Source: Melieria omissa (lineage: Eukaryota > Arthropoda > Insecta > Diptera > Ulidiidae). From it: a stretch of 64,000 nucleotides of DNA. The notes below the pieces were generated by a model. That model searched no databases, was not told the origin of the DNA, and saw nothing but the letters and a program-made list of their open reading frames with translations. Shown piece after piece: positions 8,725-21,922 of the stretch (position 1 is its first letter; each line of letters begins with the position of its first letter). The stretch spans positions 45,095,264 to 45,159,263 of the forward strand of contig OZ020269.1 in NCBI GenBank assembly GCA_963971225.1, in the 5' to 3' direction. The position numbers and the translations under genes are program-made.

Positions 8725-10335
8725 TTAAGATATTAAATAATTTGCTGTTAAAGGTTATAATAACGGTGCTGCCAGTTTCACGCTTTCATTTGGCCCTGAA
8801 CAAAACGAAGCTTCTGATACTGATAGAAAAAATTGTCGTTTAGATAGTTCAATGTGAAGATAGCGACACCGAAGGCGACAAGGAGATAGATATCCGGCCA
8901 GTTCAGCATGAACAATAACATGTTGAGCATGTTTTGCATATTTTTCTTTGGCAAAGCAGTTCAGAATTATTGACAGTGCAGGAATCCAGAAATAGATATA
9001 TCAAAACGCGATTTGTATGTGTCCCACGATGACGATTCGGTCACACGATAACTAAGCGCGCGCGCGTCAATACGTGCTTTTCCAGCGCTAGAGGTAGGAG
9101 CGCGGTCACAAAAACATGTATAACTTTTGACCTAATGCAAAATAATGACTTTTTTTTCACCAAAATTTTTGTAAGGGATTGTAGAATTGAATGAAATGTG
9201 TCAAAATTTTCTCGCTGGCGGAGAAGTTTCATTAATTTTCAATTATTTACAACAAATAGGATTTTTCAGCTAAATAATAATTTTTTTGTGAAGAAAGATT
9301 TTTTCATGGCAAAGTATATTAATTGACAAAAATTTTGATGTAGAAAACGTTGAGTTCCGATAAACCGTTCGTGAGTTATGAATTTTTGAAAAAAAACATG
9401 ATCAAAAACTTTAACTGTAAATAACTAATGAAAAAACATTTTTTTTCAAAATTATTTTTGGGGTGTCGTTTTTACCTCCAAGCCGATCGAAAACCGTATT
9501 GATCAACGAAAACTGAGACCATCGATTTTAAAGTGGCCCACTTGAGAAAATTTGACCCGAATGTAAAATCTCAATGTGGTTTAGTCATGATACTGCATTA
9601 CATCGTTGAAATAATTGCATTGGTCAAGTAGTTGAAGTAGATCCATAAGTAACGTATTTTACATTAATAAATTTTTTTTTATTTTCTTGCTTTACTGTCG
9701 TTTTTTTTTTATTTCAAAATTAATTCATTGAAGTTGAAACTCGCTATTTACTTAATTATTCTAGTATATTTTCACCGTTTTACGTAAAAATAATGTAGGC
9801 AAGCAAAAAAAATTATTGTGTTCACACTTTCTGATTTTTTTTATATCATTAACAACAATCCTTGACTATCCTCTTGCTCACATCATGGTCTGGCCAGATC
9901 ATGGGAGGTTCAATTATTAGGTTTTAAGTGGGTGATTACAGAAGAGATAAAGCAAATAGTAAAAATGTTTCACAATTCCATATTGTTATATCAAATTGTC
10001 AATTATGTCAACCAAATCAAAAATTGATTCTTTTTTGCCTTGAAGCGAAATATTAAGTAAATTTAGGTGTGTCCTTAAGTCGCACAGTGCGGCCGATTCC
10101 CAAAAAGCTGGCCAAAAGTCGAAAAAAAAGTTTCTAGAGTTTTTTTGTCTTTGGGTTGGCTACAGTAATCCCTTGAGAAGTGAAAACCGTTCATAGCAAC
10201 GTCCTATACCCTAAGTATCCTCTGTATTTTCAGTCGCAACGTGGCCTTCGTTTGAGCATCGTATTACTGTCGATGAATAGTGAAAGTTGTACACATGTGA
10301 AAGATTTTGTAATGAAGTAAATTGAACAAAACCAA

Positions 10336-11644
10336 ATGGAATCATCTTCGGAAGGTTAGTAAAATACGAGAAATCTTTAGTACATATCAATACCTCGACA
10401 CAAAATTTTTAGCTGCAGCAATACGTAGATAAATTTTTTGCAATTTTTTTTATAAAATTTGAGTTTTCAAACTGTATAGTAATACAACGCCGTCATATGC
10501 TGCTTTGAAACTTATTAGAGGTTACTTAAAAAAGTAATAGTTACTGAATAAAACAAGATTCAGCTGCTACCACTTGGTACCTATAAATATGTTAAATAAT
10601 ATAAATAAATATTTATTTATTTTTCAGGTGCCAGTAATACGATGGTAGGAGATTTGACGAGGCTCAAATTATTTCATGAAATTAAAAACATTTTAAAAAG
10701 TGACAAACACGACATTTTTGCAAAAGTAGAAACCCTTTTATCGAAAAGTGAGAATTCCCGTTATACGTTATCAGATGAAGAAAAAAGCCAAATATGTGAT
10801 ACAGTGAATAAAATGATACAAAGATGGGATTGCAGCAAAAGAGTAGAAGATAGATTTTTGAAAAAAACAATGATTGGTTACAAAAAAATATTGAGCTCAA
10901 AAAAGGTAGCCAAAAGGAAAAAACTAATACAGAGCCAAGAGAGACGCAAAATGACGAAAAAAATTCAAAAACAGCTCGTCGAGAACTTAGTTTCTCCGAA
11001 TCTTCAGAAAGAAGTAAACGCAGAAAAACAGAAGAATTACGAGCAAAGGTGTCAACAGAAGCTCTTTTGTACTCGGCAACTAGTAAACTTCGTTCGGAAG
11101 GTAACATTGATTTTGCAAAAGTGGTACGTGATATTTCCGAAGGAAGTCCTACAAAAGCTGCAAGATACAGGAAATCGTTGGAGTCTACAAATAATAATGT
11201 ACCTTTCACTGAAAACGAGGCTTTATCATTGTATGTAGAACTTGGATTATCACAGAGTAAATATCAGCTGCTGCGAAATGATCATATGGAAAAAAAATCA
11301 CGGATGTTTCCAGCATATAAAAAGATCCAAAAAGCAAAGTTACAGTGTTATCCTGCAACAGGTATGTCATTCACTGAAAATGAAGCAGCAGTTACATTGC
11401 AGTCTATACTTAATCATACAAGTGATCGCATTATCTTACTTAACATGGAAGTTATAAATATTTTATCTGAAAAGCAACTTGAACATTTAATCTTAATTGT
11501 TAAGTGGGGCTGCGATGGCAGCTCGGGCCATAATGAATACAAGCACAAGCTTGATGATGAAAACGATAGTGACGAACATATTTTTTTTACCTCTCTTGTA
11601 CCATTGCAACTTCTACACATAGACACTACTACAATGAAATCTAC
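10336..11644 (+). pseudogene. Transib/RAG1-like transposase, 5' half, broken (unit 2)
   Basis: The structure is as in unit 1. Exon 1 is 10336-10354, the intron runs to 10627 with the TGT footprint, and exon 2 is 10628-11644, cut by the LINE-c relic. The A7-run frameshift is the same. The protein-level sequence is identical to unit 1 where both are read, reflecting homogenisation and not selection. Confidence 0.75.
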
Positions 11645-11986
11645 TCTTTATTATTATTGATGGGGATAGTGCACTGCGACCTAGTAGATCTATTGTGCCC
11701 CCTTCTTGGACCTCAAAGACAATCAGTGAGTCCAGTATCCAAGAGAAATTTTAGTATGTTTCCTAAACCTCTGGATACCCAGTCCGCACCCGATATGAGG
11801 TGATCCCCCAGGTGCTTCTTTCTCTTATGCATGAGTACAGGGCATTCTTTTTTTTATTTTATTTTTAGTAGACATATTAGGAATTTTTTGTCGAAAAATA
11901 GCCTAAAATGAACTTTTAACTAATAAATTCCGAATTTTCTTCGATTTTTTTCGATAATTTTTTTTTTTTGCAGATTATGAAAGTTC

Positions 11987-12693
11987 GAAAGTTAGCAAAG
12001 TGCCGCGCCGCTCTGAATAGCTTAGCGGAACATGCCAGGGTTCACCTGAGCTGGGTCCCTGGGCATAGCGGCATCTCTGGCAACTGTGTGGCGGACGAGC
12101 TGGCCAGGAAAGGCACTTTACTTCCGGCACCCACTACGCAATGTAGCATCCCTCTTGCGACTGTCAAACTGATGGTCAGGCAAGCGTATTTTCGCCTGGC
12201 TAACCGACTCTGGGCGGAGGAGATCCACTGTAGGATCTCCAGAGAAACCTGGCCGTCGCTTAACCATGGCAGAACACGCGAATTACTGCGACTAAAGCGG
12301 AATTCCATCTATTCCACAGTTTCTGTGCTGACAGGACACTGGACAAACGGCGAGCACGCCAGGAGACTCGGCCTCCCCTTCAACGACCACTGCCGCAGCT
12401 GCGACGATGTGGACGCGGAGGAGAGCGTCGAGCACCTGATGTGCCACTGCCCAGCACTAGCGAGGAGACGTCTCCGGGTGCTGGGAGCGCCGTTCTTCAG
12501 CGGTTTGGCCGACCTCTCAGGACCCAGCATCGGCCGCATCGCCCGATTCATCACGGAATCGGGATGGCTCCTGCCTGACACCCGGGGGGGTGTGCAAGCC
12601 TGAAGGGCGGCCACGTCCTTCACGTGGTACCACAACGGGCCGTATTATGGCCTAAGTGAGCTCTTCTAGCTGCCACCCTAACCTAACCTAACC
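11987..12693 (+). mobile_element. LINE-a copy (unit 3)
   Basis: It has the same insertion point, 5' truncation and target duplication (tatgaaagttc, 11976-11986 and 12694-12704) as in unit 2, so it is one ancestral insertion copied with the array. The C-terminal ORF2 fragment is open to 12603. Confidence 0.88.
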
Positions 12694-14159
12694 TATGAAA
12701 GTTCAGATAATTCCAACAACAACTTTTATTACGATCAATTTTTTGTTTTCGAACTCCTTTTGTGTAGGAAAATCGATCTGAAAAAACCAACATTTTCAAG
12801 GTTTCAACAAAAAAACACTTTTTTACATTTTTAATTCAATTTATTTTTAAATTTTGGGGGGCTCCAAATCCGACTTAGAGCTATGGTCTCTTGAGCAAAA
12901 TTTCTCAGAATCACCTATAGATTACGTTTTTGCTATACGCTTCATCAAAAAAAATCGTTCCATACAATTTGACCCGCCCTAATGTATACATATAACATAA
13001 ACTTCTTAAAGCAACAACTTTTAGTGACATGTATTTTAAAGTCATAAAATCCCAACTAAAAAATTCAACTTTGTTTTGAGTTATTACATATTGAAAACAC
13101 CTTCTAAAGGAATTACGAAAAACTCAAAAGACGTATTTTAAAAAGCATAACACACCAGCTATGTAAAAGAAATCCATCATTTACAAAATGTGTGACGTTC
13201 TGAAATTTAATTATGATAGTGACCATGTTTCCATGTTTACACACAACTCACCAAAAAAATTTAAGTGAATTTTTTTTTCAAATATCAACAGCTGATGCAG
13301 GGTTGGCATGAAGCCTGCGTTTGATTACTACCTTGGTAAATAGTCGATACTTTTGGGAAAACTGAAAATACAACTATTCTGCAAGAACAAATGCAATGCT
13401 GATTTTTTTAATCATTTATTCTTAACACTTCTGCGGGCATCCGGTTCTGGCCAGACCATATTGAACTTTGGATCTACTTTAGTAATGTTGTAATTAAGCT
13501 ATCGAGCTCATATTTCATGATATCCTTAACTGATCCTTTCTAAGCACAAAACCCAAAACCATGGCTTGGCCAGACCATGGTGCATTTTCATACAAAATTG
13601 CCAGTTATTTTCAGTATTTTTTTGGTTATTTTCGACGTAATTATTGTCAGAATTGTTTATAAATATTTTTTTATTTTATATATATATTTTCAACTAGACT
13701 TTTCTATCTGACCCGATTTGAAGCATTTTTTTCGTGCCATCCCGTTAATAGTGACATAAATTAGCTGACGCAAAATGTACCTGGTTCAAGTGTTTTTCAT
13801 TCACCTTGGCTTTTATTTTCTTTGGGTTAATAAATTTGAATTTTTCTTGGAAAATAATATTGGAACATATTCAAAATTAATACTTATCCATTGTATTCAT
13901 GGTTATGTCCGTGTTTTGGTGTCAATTCAATTACAATCCTGAAGTGAAGGAAGCATTTGTGGTCTTGTCGAGTCTGGTTTTTTATCAATTCGATTGGGTG
14001 TTTTCTGTGGCAGAGATGAAAGGAAGGAAATGCTATTTTGAGGATCAGGTGGACATTGTTTTTGAACTTCGACGCTGGAGTTAAATCAGAGAAGAAAATT
14101 TCTCTAAAAAAATTGTCTAAGCAATAGCGGAAACTAATGCTTTAGAGCAACGAATTTAA

Positions 14160-14397
14160 CCCTTTCGGGACGGAGTTCATTTTTGAAATTCAAAATACTC
14201 TCAGTAGAAATGTTCTCATGCCATGAATGTTGGGGTTAGAAAATTATATTGGATGCTCACAAATTCTGAAATCATCCTTTTATGCGGGAACACCGAAATC
14301 GAAAAAATATTTTGCGTCGGTCGTAAGATTTAAATAATTGTTTTGGGGGGGCATTAAAAATTTTCTGGGACGTATTATCCCAGTAGTCCCGAAAGGG
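14160..14397. mobile_element. piggyBac-like MITE (unit 3)
   Basis: 238 bp; the internal G-run is one base longer than in units 1-2. The ends and TTAA borders are intact. Confidence 0.75.
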
Positions 14398-16008
14398 TTA
14401 AGATATTAAATAATTTGCTGTTAAAGGTTATAATAACGGTGCTGCCAGTTTCACGCTTTCATTTGGCCCTGAACAAAACGAAGCTTCTGATACTGATAGA
14501 AAAAATGGTCGTTTAGATAGTTCAATGTGAAGATAGCGACACCGAAGGCGACAAGGAGATAGATATCCGGCCAGTTCAGCATGAACAATAACATGTTGAG
14601 CATGTTTTGCATATTTTTCTTTGGCAAAGCAGTTCAGAATTATTGACAGTGCAGGAATCCAGAAGTAGATATATCAAAACGCGATTTGTATGTGTCACAC
14701 GATGACGATTCGGTCACACGATAACTAAGCGCGCGCGCGTCAATACGTGCTTTTCCAGCGCTAGAGGTAGGAGCGCGGTCACAAAAACATGTATAACTTT
14801 TGACCTAATGCAAAATAATGACTTTTTTTTCACCAAAATTTTTGTAAGGGATTGTAGAATTGAATGAAATGTGTCAAAATTTTCTCGCTGGCGGAGAAGT
14901 TTCATTAATTTTCAATTATTTACAACAAATAGGATTTTTCAGCTAAATAATAATTTTTTTGTGAAGAAAGATTTTTTCATGGCAAAGTATATTAATTGAC
15001 AAAAATTTTGATGTAGAAAACGTTGAGTTCCGATAAACCGTTCGTGAGTTATGAATTTTTGAAAAAAACATGATCAAAAACTTTAACTGTAAATAACTAA
15101 TGAAAAAAACATTTTTTTTCAAAATTATTTTTGGGGTGTCGTTTTTACCTCCAAGCCGATCGAAAACCGTATTGATCAACGAAAACTGAGACCATCGATT
15201 TTAAAGTGGCCCACTTGAGAAAATTTGACCCGAATGTAAAATCTCAATGTGGTTTAGTCATGATACTGCATTACATCGTTGAAATAATTGCATTGGTCAA
15301 GTAGTTGAAGTAGATCCATAAGTAACGTATTTTACATTAATAAATTTTTTTTTATTTTCTTGCTTTACTGTCGTTTTTTTTTTATTTCAAAATTAATTCA
15401 TTGAAGTTGAAACTCGCTATTTACTTAATTATTCTAGTATATTTTCACCGTTTTACGTAAAAATAATGTAGGCAAGCAAAAAAAATTATTGTGTTCACAC
15501 TTTCTGATTTTTTTTATATCATTAACAACAATCCTTGACTATCCTCTTGCTCACATCATGGTCTGGCCAGATCATGGGAGGTTCAATTATTAGGTTTTAA
15601 GTGGGTGATTACAGAAGAGATAAAGCAAATAGTAAAAATGTTTCACAATTCCATATTGTTATATCAAATTGTCAATTATGTCAACCAAATCAAAAATTGA
15701 TTCTTTTTTGCCTTGAAGCGAAATATTAAGTAAATTTAGGTGTGTCCTTAAGTCGCACAGTGCGGCCGATTCCCAAAAAGCTGGCCAAAAGTCGAAAAAA
15801 AAGTTTCTAGAGTTTTTTTGTCTTTGGGTTGGCTACAGTAATCCCTTGAGAAGTGAAAACCGTTCATAGCAACGTCCTATACCCTAAGTATCCTCTGTAT
15901 TTTCAGTCGCAACGTGGCCTTCGTTTGAGCATCGTATTACTGTCGATGAATAGTGAAAGTTGTACACATGTGAAAGATTTTGTAATGAAGTAAATTGAAC
16001 AAAACCAA

Positions 16009-17308
16009 ATGGAATCATCTTCGGAAGGTTAGTAAAATACGAGAAATCTTTAGTACATATCAATACCTCGACACAAAATTTTTAGCTGCAGCAATACGTA
16101 GATAAATTTTTTGCAATTTTTTTTATAAAATTTGAGTTTTCAAACTGTATAGTAATACAACGCCGTCATATGCTGCTTTGAAACTTATTAGAGGTTACTT
16201 AAAAAAGTAATAGTTACTGAATAAAACAAGATTCAGCTGCTACCACTTGGTACCTATAAATAACATAAATAAATATTTATTTATTTTTCAGGTGCCAGTA
16301 ATACGATGGTAGGAGATTTGACGAGGCTCAAATTATTTCATGAAATTAAAAACATTTTAAAAAGTGACAAACACGACATTTTTGCAAAAGTAGAAACCCT
16401 TTTATCGAAAAGTGAGAATTCCCGTTATACGTTATCAGATGAAGAAAAAAGCCAAATATGTGATACAGTGAATAAAATGATACAAAGATGGGATTGCAGC
16501 AAAAGAGTAGAAGATAGATTTTTGAAAAAAACAATGATTGGTTACAAAAAAATATTGAGCTCAAAACAGGTAGCCAAAAGGAAAAAACTAATACAGAGCC
16601 AAGAGAGACGCAAAATGACGAAAAAAATTCAAAAACAGCTCGTCGAGAACTTAGTTTCTCCGAATCTTCAGAAAGAAGTAAACGCAGAAAAACAGAAGAA
16701 TTACGAGCAAAGGTGTCAACAGAAGCTCTTTTGTACTCGGCAACTAGTAAACTTCGTTCGGAAGGTAACATTGATTTTGCAAAAGTGGTACGTGATATTT
16801 CCGAAGGAAGTCCTACAAAAGCTGCAAGATACAGGAAATCGTTGGAGTCTACAAATAATAATGTACCTTTCACTGAAAACGAGGCTTTATCATTGTATGT
16901 AGAACTTGGATTATCACAGAGTAAATATCAGCTGCTGCGAAATGATCATATGGAAAAAAAATCACGGATGTTTCCAGCATATAAAAAGATCCAAAAAGCA
17001 AAGTTACAGTGTTATCCTGCAACAGGTATGTCATTCACTGAAAATGAAGCAGCAGTTACATTGCAGTCTATACTTAATCATACAAGTGATCGCATTATCT
17101 TACTTAACATGGAAGTTATAAATATTTTATCTGAAAAGCAACTTGAACATTTAATCTTAATTGTTAAGTGGGGCTGCGATGGCAGCTCGGGCCATAATGA
17201 ATACAAGCACAAGCTTGATGATGAAAACGATAGTGACGAACATATTTTTTGTACCTCTCTTGTACCATTGCAACTTCTACACATAGACACTACTACAATG
17301 AAATCTAC
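16009..17308 (+). pseudogene. Transib/RAG1-like transposase, 5' half, broken (unit 3)
   Basis: Exon 1 is 16009-16027 and exon 2 starts at 16292. The intron is 9 bp shorter than in unit 1 and reads taACAta at the mariner site. There is a Lys to Gln change (SSKQVAK, also in unit 10) in the pre-shift frame and a Phe to Cys change near the C-terminal end of the fragment. The frameshift and LINE-c truncation are the same. Confidence 0.75.
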
Positions 17309-17651
17309 TCTTTATTATTATTGATGGGGATAGTGCACTGCGACCTAGTAGATCTATTGTGCCCCCTTCTTGGACCTCAAAGACAATCAGTGAGTCCAGT
17401 ATCCAAGAGAAATTTTAGTATGTTTCCTAAACCTCTGGATACCCAGTCCGCACCCGATATGAGGTGATCCCCCAGGTGCTTCTTTCTCTTATGCATGAGT
17501 ACAGGGCATTCTTTTTTTTTATTTTATTTTTAGTAGACATATTAGGAATTTTTTGTCGAAAAATAGCCTAAAATGAACTTTTAACTAATAAATTCCGAAT
17601 TTTCTTCGATTTTTTTCGATAATTTTTTTTTTTTGCAGATTATGAAAGTTC

Positions 17652-18358
17652 GAAAGTTAGCAAAGTGCCGCGCCGCTCTGAATAGCTTAGCGGAACACGC
17701 CAGGGTTCACCTGAGCTGGGTCCCTGGGCATAGCGGCATCTCTGGCAACTGTGTGGCGGACGAGCTGGCCAGGAAAGGCACTTTACTTCCGGCACCCACT
17801 ACGCAATGTAGCATCCCTCTTGCGACTGTCAAACTGATGGTCAGGCAAGCGTATTTTCGCCTGGCTAACCGACTCTGGGCGGAGGAGATCCACTGTAGGA
17901 TCTCCAGAGAAACCTGGCCGTCGCTTAACCATGGCAGAACACGCGAATTACTGCGACTAAAGCGGAATTCCATCTATTCCACAGTTTCTGTGCTGACAGG
18001 ACACTGGACAAACGGCGAGCACGCCAGGAGACTCGGCCTCCCCTTCAACGACCACTGCCGCAGCTGCGACGATGTGGACGCGGAGGAGAGCGTCGAGCAC
18101 CTGATGTGCCACTGCCCAGCACTAGCGAGGAGACGTCTCCGGGTGCTGGGAGCGCCGTTCTTCAGCGGTTTGGCCGACCTCTCAGGACCCAGCATCGGCC
18201 GCATCGCCCGATTCATCACGGAATCGGGATGGCTCCTGCCTGACACCCGGGGGGGTGTGCAAGCCTGAAGGGCGGCCACGTCCTTCACGTGGTACCACAA
18301 CGGGCCGTATTATGGCCTAAGTGAGCTCTTCTAGCTGCCACCCTAACCTAACCTAACC
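17652..18358 (+). mobile_element. LINE-a copy (unit 4)
   Basis: It has the same target duplication (17641-17651 and 18359-18369) and structure as the other LINE-a copies. There is one silent change in the RNase H region (gaacacgcc for gaacatgcc near 17696). The ORF2 fragment ends at 18268. Confidence 0.88.
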
Positions 18359-19824
18359 TATGAAAGTTCAGATAATTCCAACAACAACTTTTATTACGAT
18401 CAATTTTTTGTTTTCGAACTCCTTTTGTGTAGGAAAATCGATCTGAAAAAACCAACATTTTCAAGGTTTCAACAAAAAAACACTTTTTTACATTTTTAAT
18501 TCAATTTATTTTTAAATTTTGGGGGGCTCCAAATCCGACTTAGAGCTATGGTCTCTTGAGCAAAATTTCTCAGAATCACCTATAGATTACGTTTTTGCTA
18601 TACGCTTCATCAAAAAAAATCGTTCCATACAATTTGACCCGCCCTAATGTATACATATAACATAAACTTCTTAAAGCAACAACTTTTAGTGACATGTATT
18701 TTAAAGTCATAAAATCCCAACTAAAAAATTCAACTTTGTTTTGAGTTATTACATATTGAAAACACCTTCTAAAGGAATTACGAAAAACTCAAAAGACGTA
18801 TTTTAAAAAGCATAACACACCAGCTATGTAAAAGAAATCCATCATTTACAAAATGTGTGACGTTCTGAAATTTAATTATGATAGTGACCATGTTTCCATG
18901 TTTACACACAACTCACCAAAAAAATTTAAGTGAATTTTTTTTTCAAATATCAACAGCTGATGCAGGGTTGGCATGAAGCCTGCGTTTGATTACTACCTTG
19001 GTAAATAGTCGATACTTTTGGGAAAACTGAAAATACAACTATTCTGCAAGAACAAATGCAATGCTGATTTTTTTAATCATTTATTCTTAACACTTCTGCG
19101 GGCATCCGGTTCTGGCCAGACCATATTGAACTTTGGATCTACTTTAGTAATGTTGTAATTAAGCTATCGAGCTCATATTTCATGATATCCTTAACTGATC
19201 CTTTCTAAGCACAAAACCCAAAACCATGGCTTGGCCAGACCATGGTGCATTTTCATACAAAATTGCCAGTTATTTTCAGTATTTTTTTGGTTATTTTCGA
19301 CGTAATTATTGTCAGAATTGTTTATAAATATTTTTTTATTTTATATATATATTTTCAACTAGACTTTTCTATCTGACCCGATTTGAAGCATTTTTTTCGT
19401 GCCATCCCGTTAATAGTGACATAAATTAGCTGACGCAAAATGTACCTGGTTCAAGTGTTTTTCATTCACCTTGGCTTTTATTTTCTTTGGGTTAATAAAT
19501 TTGAATTTTTCTTGGAAAATAATATTGGAACATATTCAAAATTAATACTTATCCATTGTATTCATGGTTATGTCCGTGTTTTGGTGTCAATTCAATTACA
19601 ATCCTGAAGTGAAGGAAGCATTTGTGGTCTTGTCGAGTCTGGTTTTTTATCAATTCGATTGGGTGTTTTCTGTGGCAGAGATGAAAGGAAGGAAATGCTA
19701 TTTTGAGGATCAGGTGGACATTGTTTTTGAACTTCGACGCTGGAGTTAAATCAGAGAAGAAAATTTCTCTAAAAAAATTGTCTAAGCAATAGCGGAAACT
19801 AATGCTTTAGAGCAACGAATTTAA

Positions 19825-20062
19825 CCCTTTCGGGACGGAGTTCATTTTTGAAATTCAAAATACTCTCAGTAGAAATGTTCTCATGCCATGAATGTTGGGG
19901 TTAGAAAATTATATTGGATGCTCACAAATTCTGAAATCATCCTTTTATGCGGGAACACCGAAATCGAAAAAATATTTTGCGTCGGTCGTAAGATTTAAAT
20001 AATTGTTTTGGGGGGGCATTAAAAACTTTCTGGGACGTATTATCCCAGTAGTCCCGAAAGGG
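19825..20062. mobile_element. piggyBac-like MITE (unit 4)
   Basis: 238 bp with the longer G-run shared with unit 3. It keeps the attatccc variant of units 1-3. Confidence 0.75.
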
Positions 20063-21922
20063 TTAAGATATTAAATAATTTGCTGTTAAAGGTTATAATA
20101 ACGGTGCTGCCAGTTTCACGCTTTCATTTGGCCCTGAACAAAACGAAGCTTCTGATACTGATAGAAAAAATGGTCGTTTAGATAGTTCAATGTGAAGATA
20201 GCGACACCGAAGGCGACAAGGAGATAGATATCCGGCCAGTTCAGCATGAACAATAACATGTTGAGCATGTTTTGCATATTTTTCTTTGGCAAAGCAGTTC
20301 AGAATTATTGACAGTGCAGGAATCCAGAAATAGATATATCAAAACGCGATTTGTATGTGTCACACGATGACGATTCGGTCACACGATAACTAAGCGCGCG
20401 CGCGTCAATACGTGCTTTTCCAGCGCTAGAGGTAGGAGCGCGGTCACAAAAACATGTATAACTTTTGACCTAATGCAAAATAATGACTTTTTTTTTCACC
20501 AAAATTTTTGTAAGGGATTGTAGAATTGAATGAAATGTGTCAAAATTTTCTCGCTGGCGGAGAAGTTTCATTAATTTTCAATTATTTACAACAAATAGGA
20601 TTTTTCAGCTAAATAATAATTTTTTTGTGAAGAAAGATTTTTTCATGGCAAAGTATATTAATTGACAAAAATTTTGATGTAGAAAACGTTGAGTTCCGAT
20701 AAACCGTTCGTGAGTTATGAATTTTTGAAAAAAACATGATCAAAAACTTTAACTGTAAATAACTAATGAAAAAAACATTTTTTTTCAAAATTATTTTTGG
20801 GGTGTCGTTTTTACCTCCAAGCCGATCGAAAACCGTATTGATCAACGAAAACTGAGACCATCGATTTTAAAGTGGCCCACTTGAGAAAATTTGACCCGAA
20901 TGTAAAATCTCAATGTGGTTTAGTCATGATACTGCATTACATCGTTGAAATAATTGCATTGGTCAAGTAGTTGAAGTAGATCCATAAGTAACGTATTTTA
21001 CATTAATAAATTTTTTTTTATTTTCTTGCTTTACTGTCGTTTTTTTTTTATTTCAAAATTAATTCATTGAAGTTGAAACTCGCTATTTACTTAATTATTC
21101 TAGTATATTTTCACCGTTTTACGTAAAAATAATGTAGGCAAGCAAAAAAAATTATTGTGTTCACACTTTCTGATTTTTTTTATATCATTAACAACAATCC
21201 TTGACTATCCTCTTGCTCACATCATGGTCTGGCCAGATCATGGGAGGTTCAATTATTAGGTTTTAAGTGGGTGATTACAGAAGAGATAAAGCAAATAGTA
21301 AAAATGTTTCACAATTCCATATTGTTATATCAAATTGTCAATTATGTCAACCAAATCAAAAATTGATTCTTTTTTGCCTTGAAGCGAAATATTAAGTAAA
21401 TTTAGGTGTGTCGTTAAGTCGCACAGTGCGGCCGATTCCCAAAAAGCTGGCCAAAAGTCGAAAAAAAAAGTTTCTAGAGTTTTTTTGTCTTTGGGTTGGC
21501 TACAGTAATCCCTTGAGAAGTGAAAACCGTTCATACCAACGTCCTATACCCTAAGTATCCTCTGTATTTTCAGTCGCAACGTGGCCTTCGTTTGAGCATC
21601 GTATTACTGTCGATGAAAGTTGTACACATGTGAAAGATTTTGTAATGAAGTAAATTGAACAAAACCAAATGGAATCATCTTCGGAAGGTTAGTAAAATAC
21701 GAGAAATCTTTAGTACATATCAATACCTCGACACAAAATTTTTAGCTGCAGCAATACGTAGATAAATTTTTTGCAATTTTTTTTATAAAATTTGAGTTTT
21801 CAAACTGTATAGTAATACAACGCCGTCATATGCTGCTTTGAAACTTATTAGAGGTTACTTAAAAAAGTAATAGTTACTGAATAAAACAAGATTCAGCTGC
21901 TACCACTTGGTACCTATAAATA

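Larger units (their letters stand above)
4686..11848 (+). repeat. Tandem unit 2 (7163 bp; LINE-a and LINE-b, no mariner)
   Basis: This complete unit carries both LINE insertions: LINE-a at 4825-5531 and LINE-b at 6134-7614. It is the only unit in which LINE-b is seen in full. The mariner site in the transposase intron is empty and carries a TGT footprint. The rest is nearly identical to unit 1. Confidence 0.92.
11849..17512 (+). repeat. Tandem unit 3 (5664 bp; LINE-a only)
   Basis: This unit has LINE-a at 11987-12693. The LINE-b target is empty: its target sequence aacagctgatg is present once near 13285. The mariner site is empty, with an ACA-type sequence instead of the TGT of other empty units and 9 bp missing just downstream. 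Confidence 0.92.
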
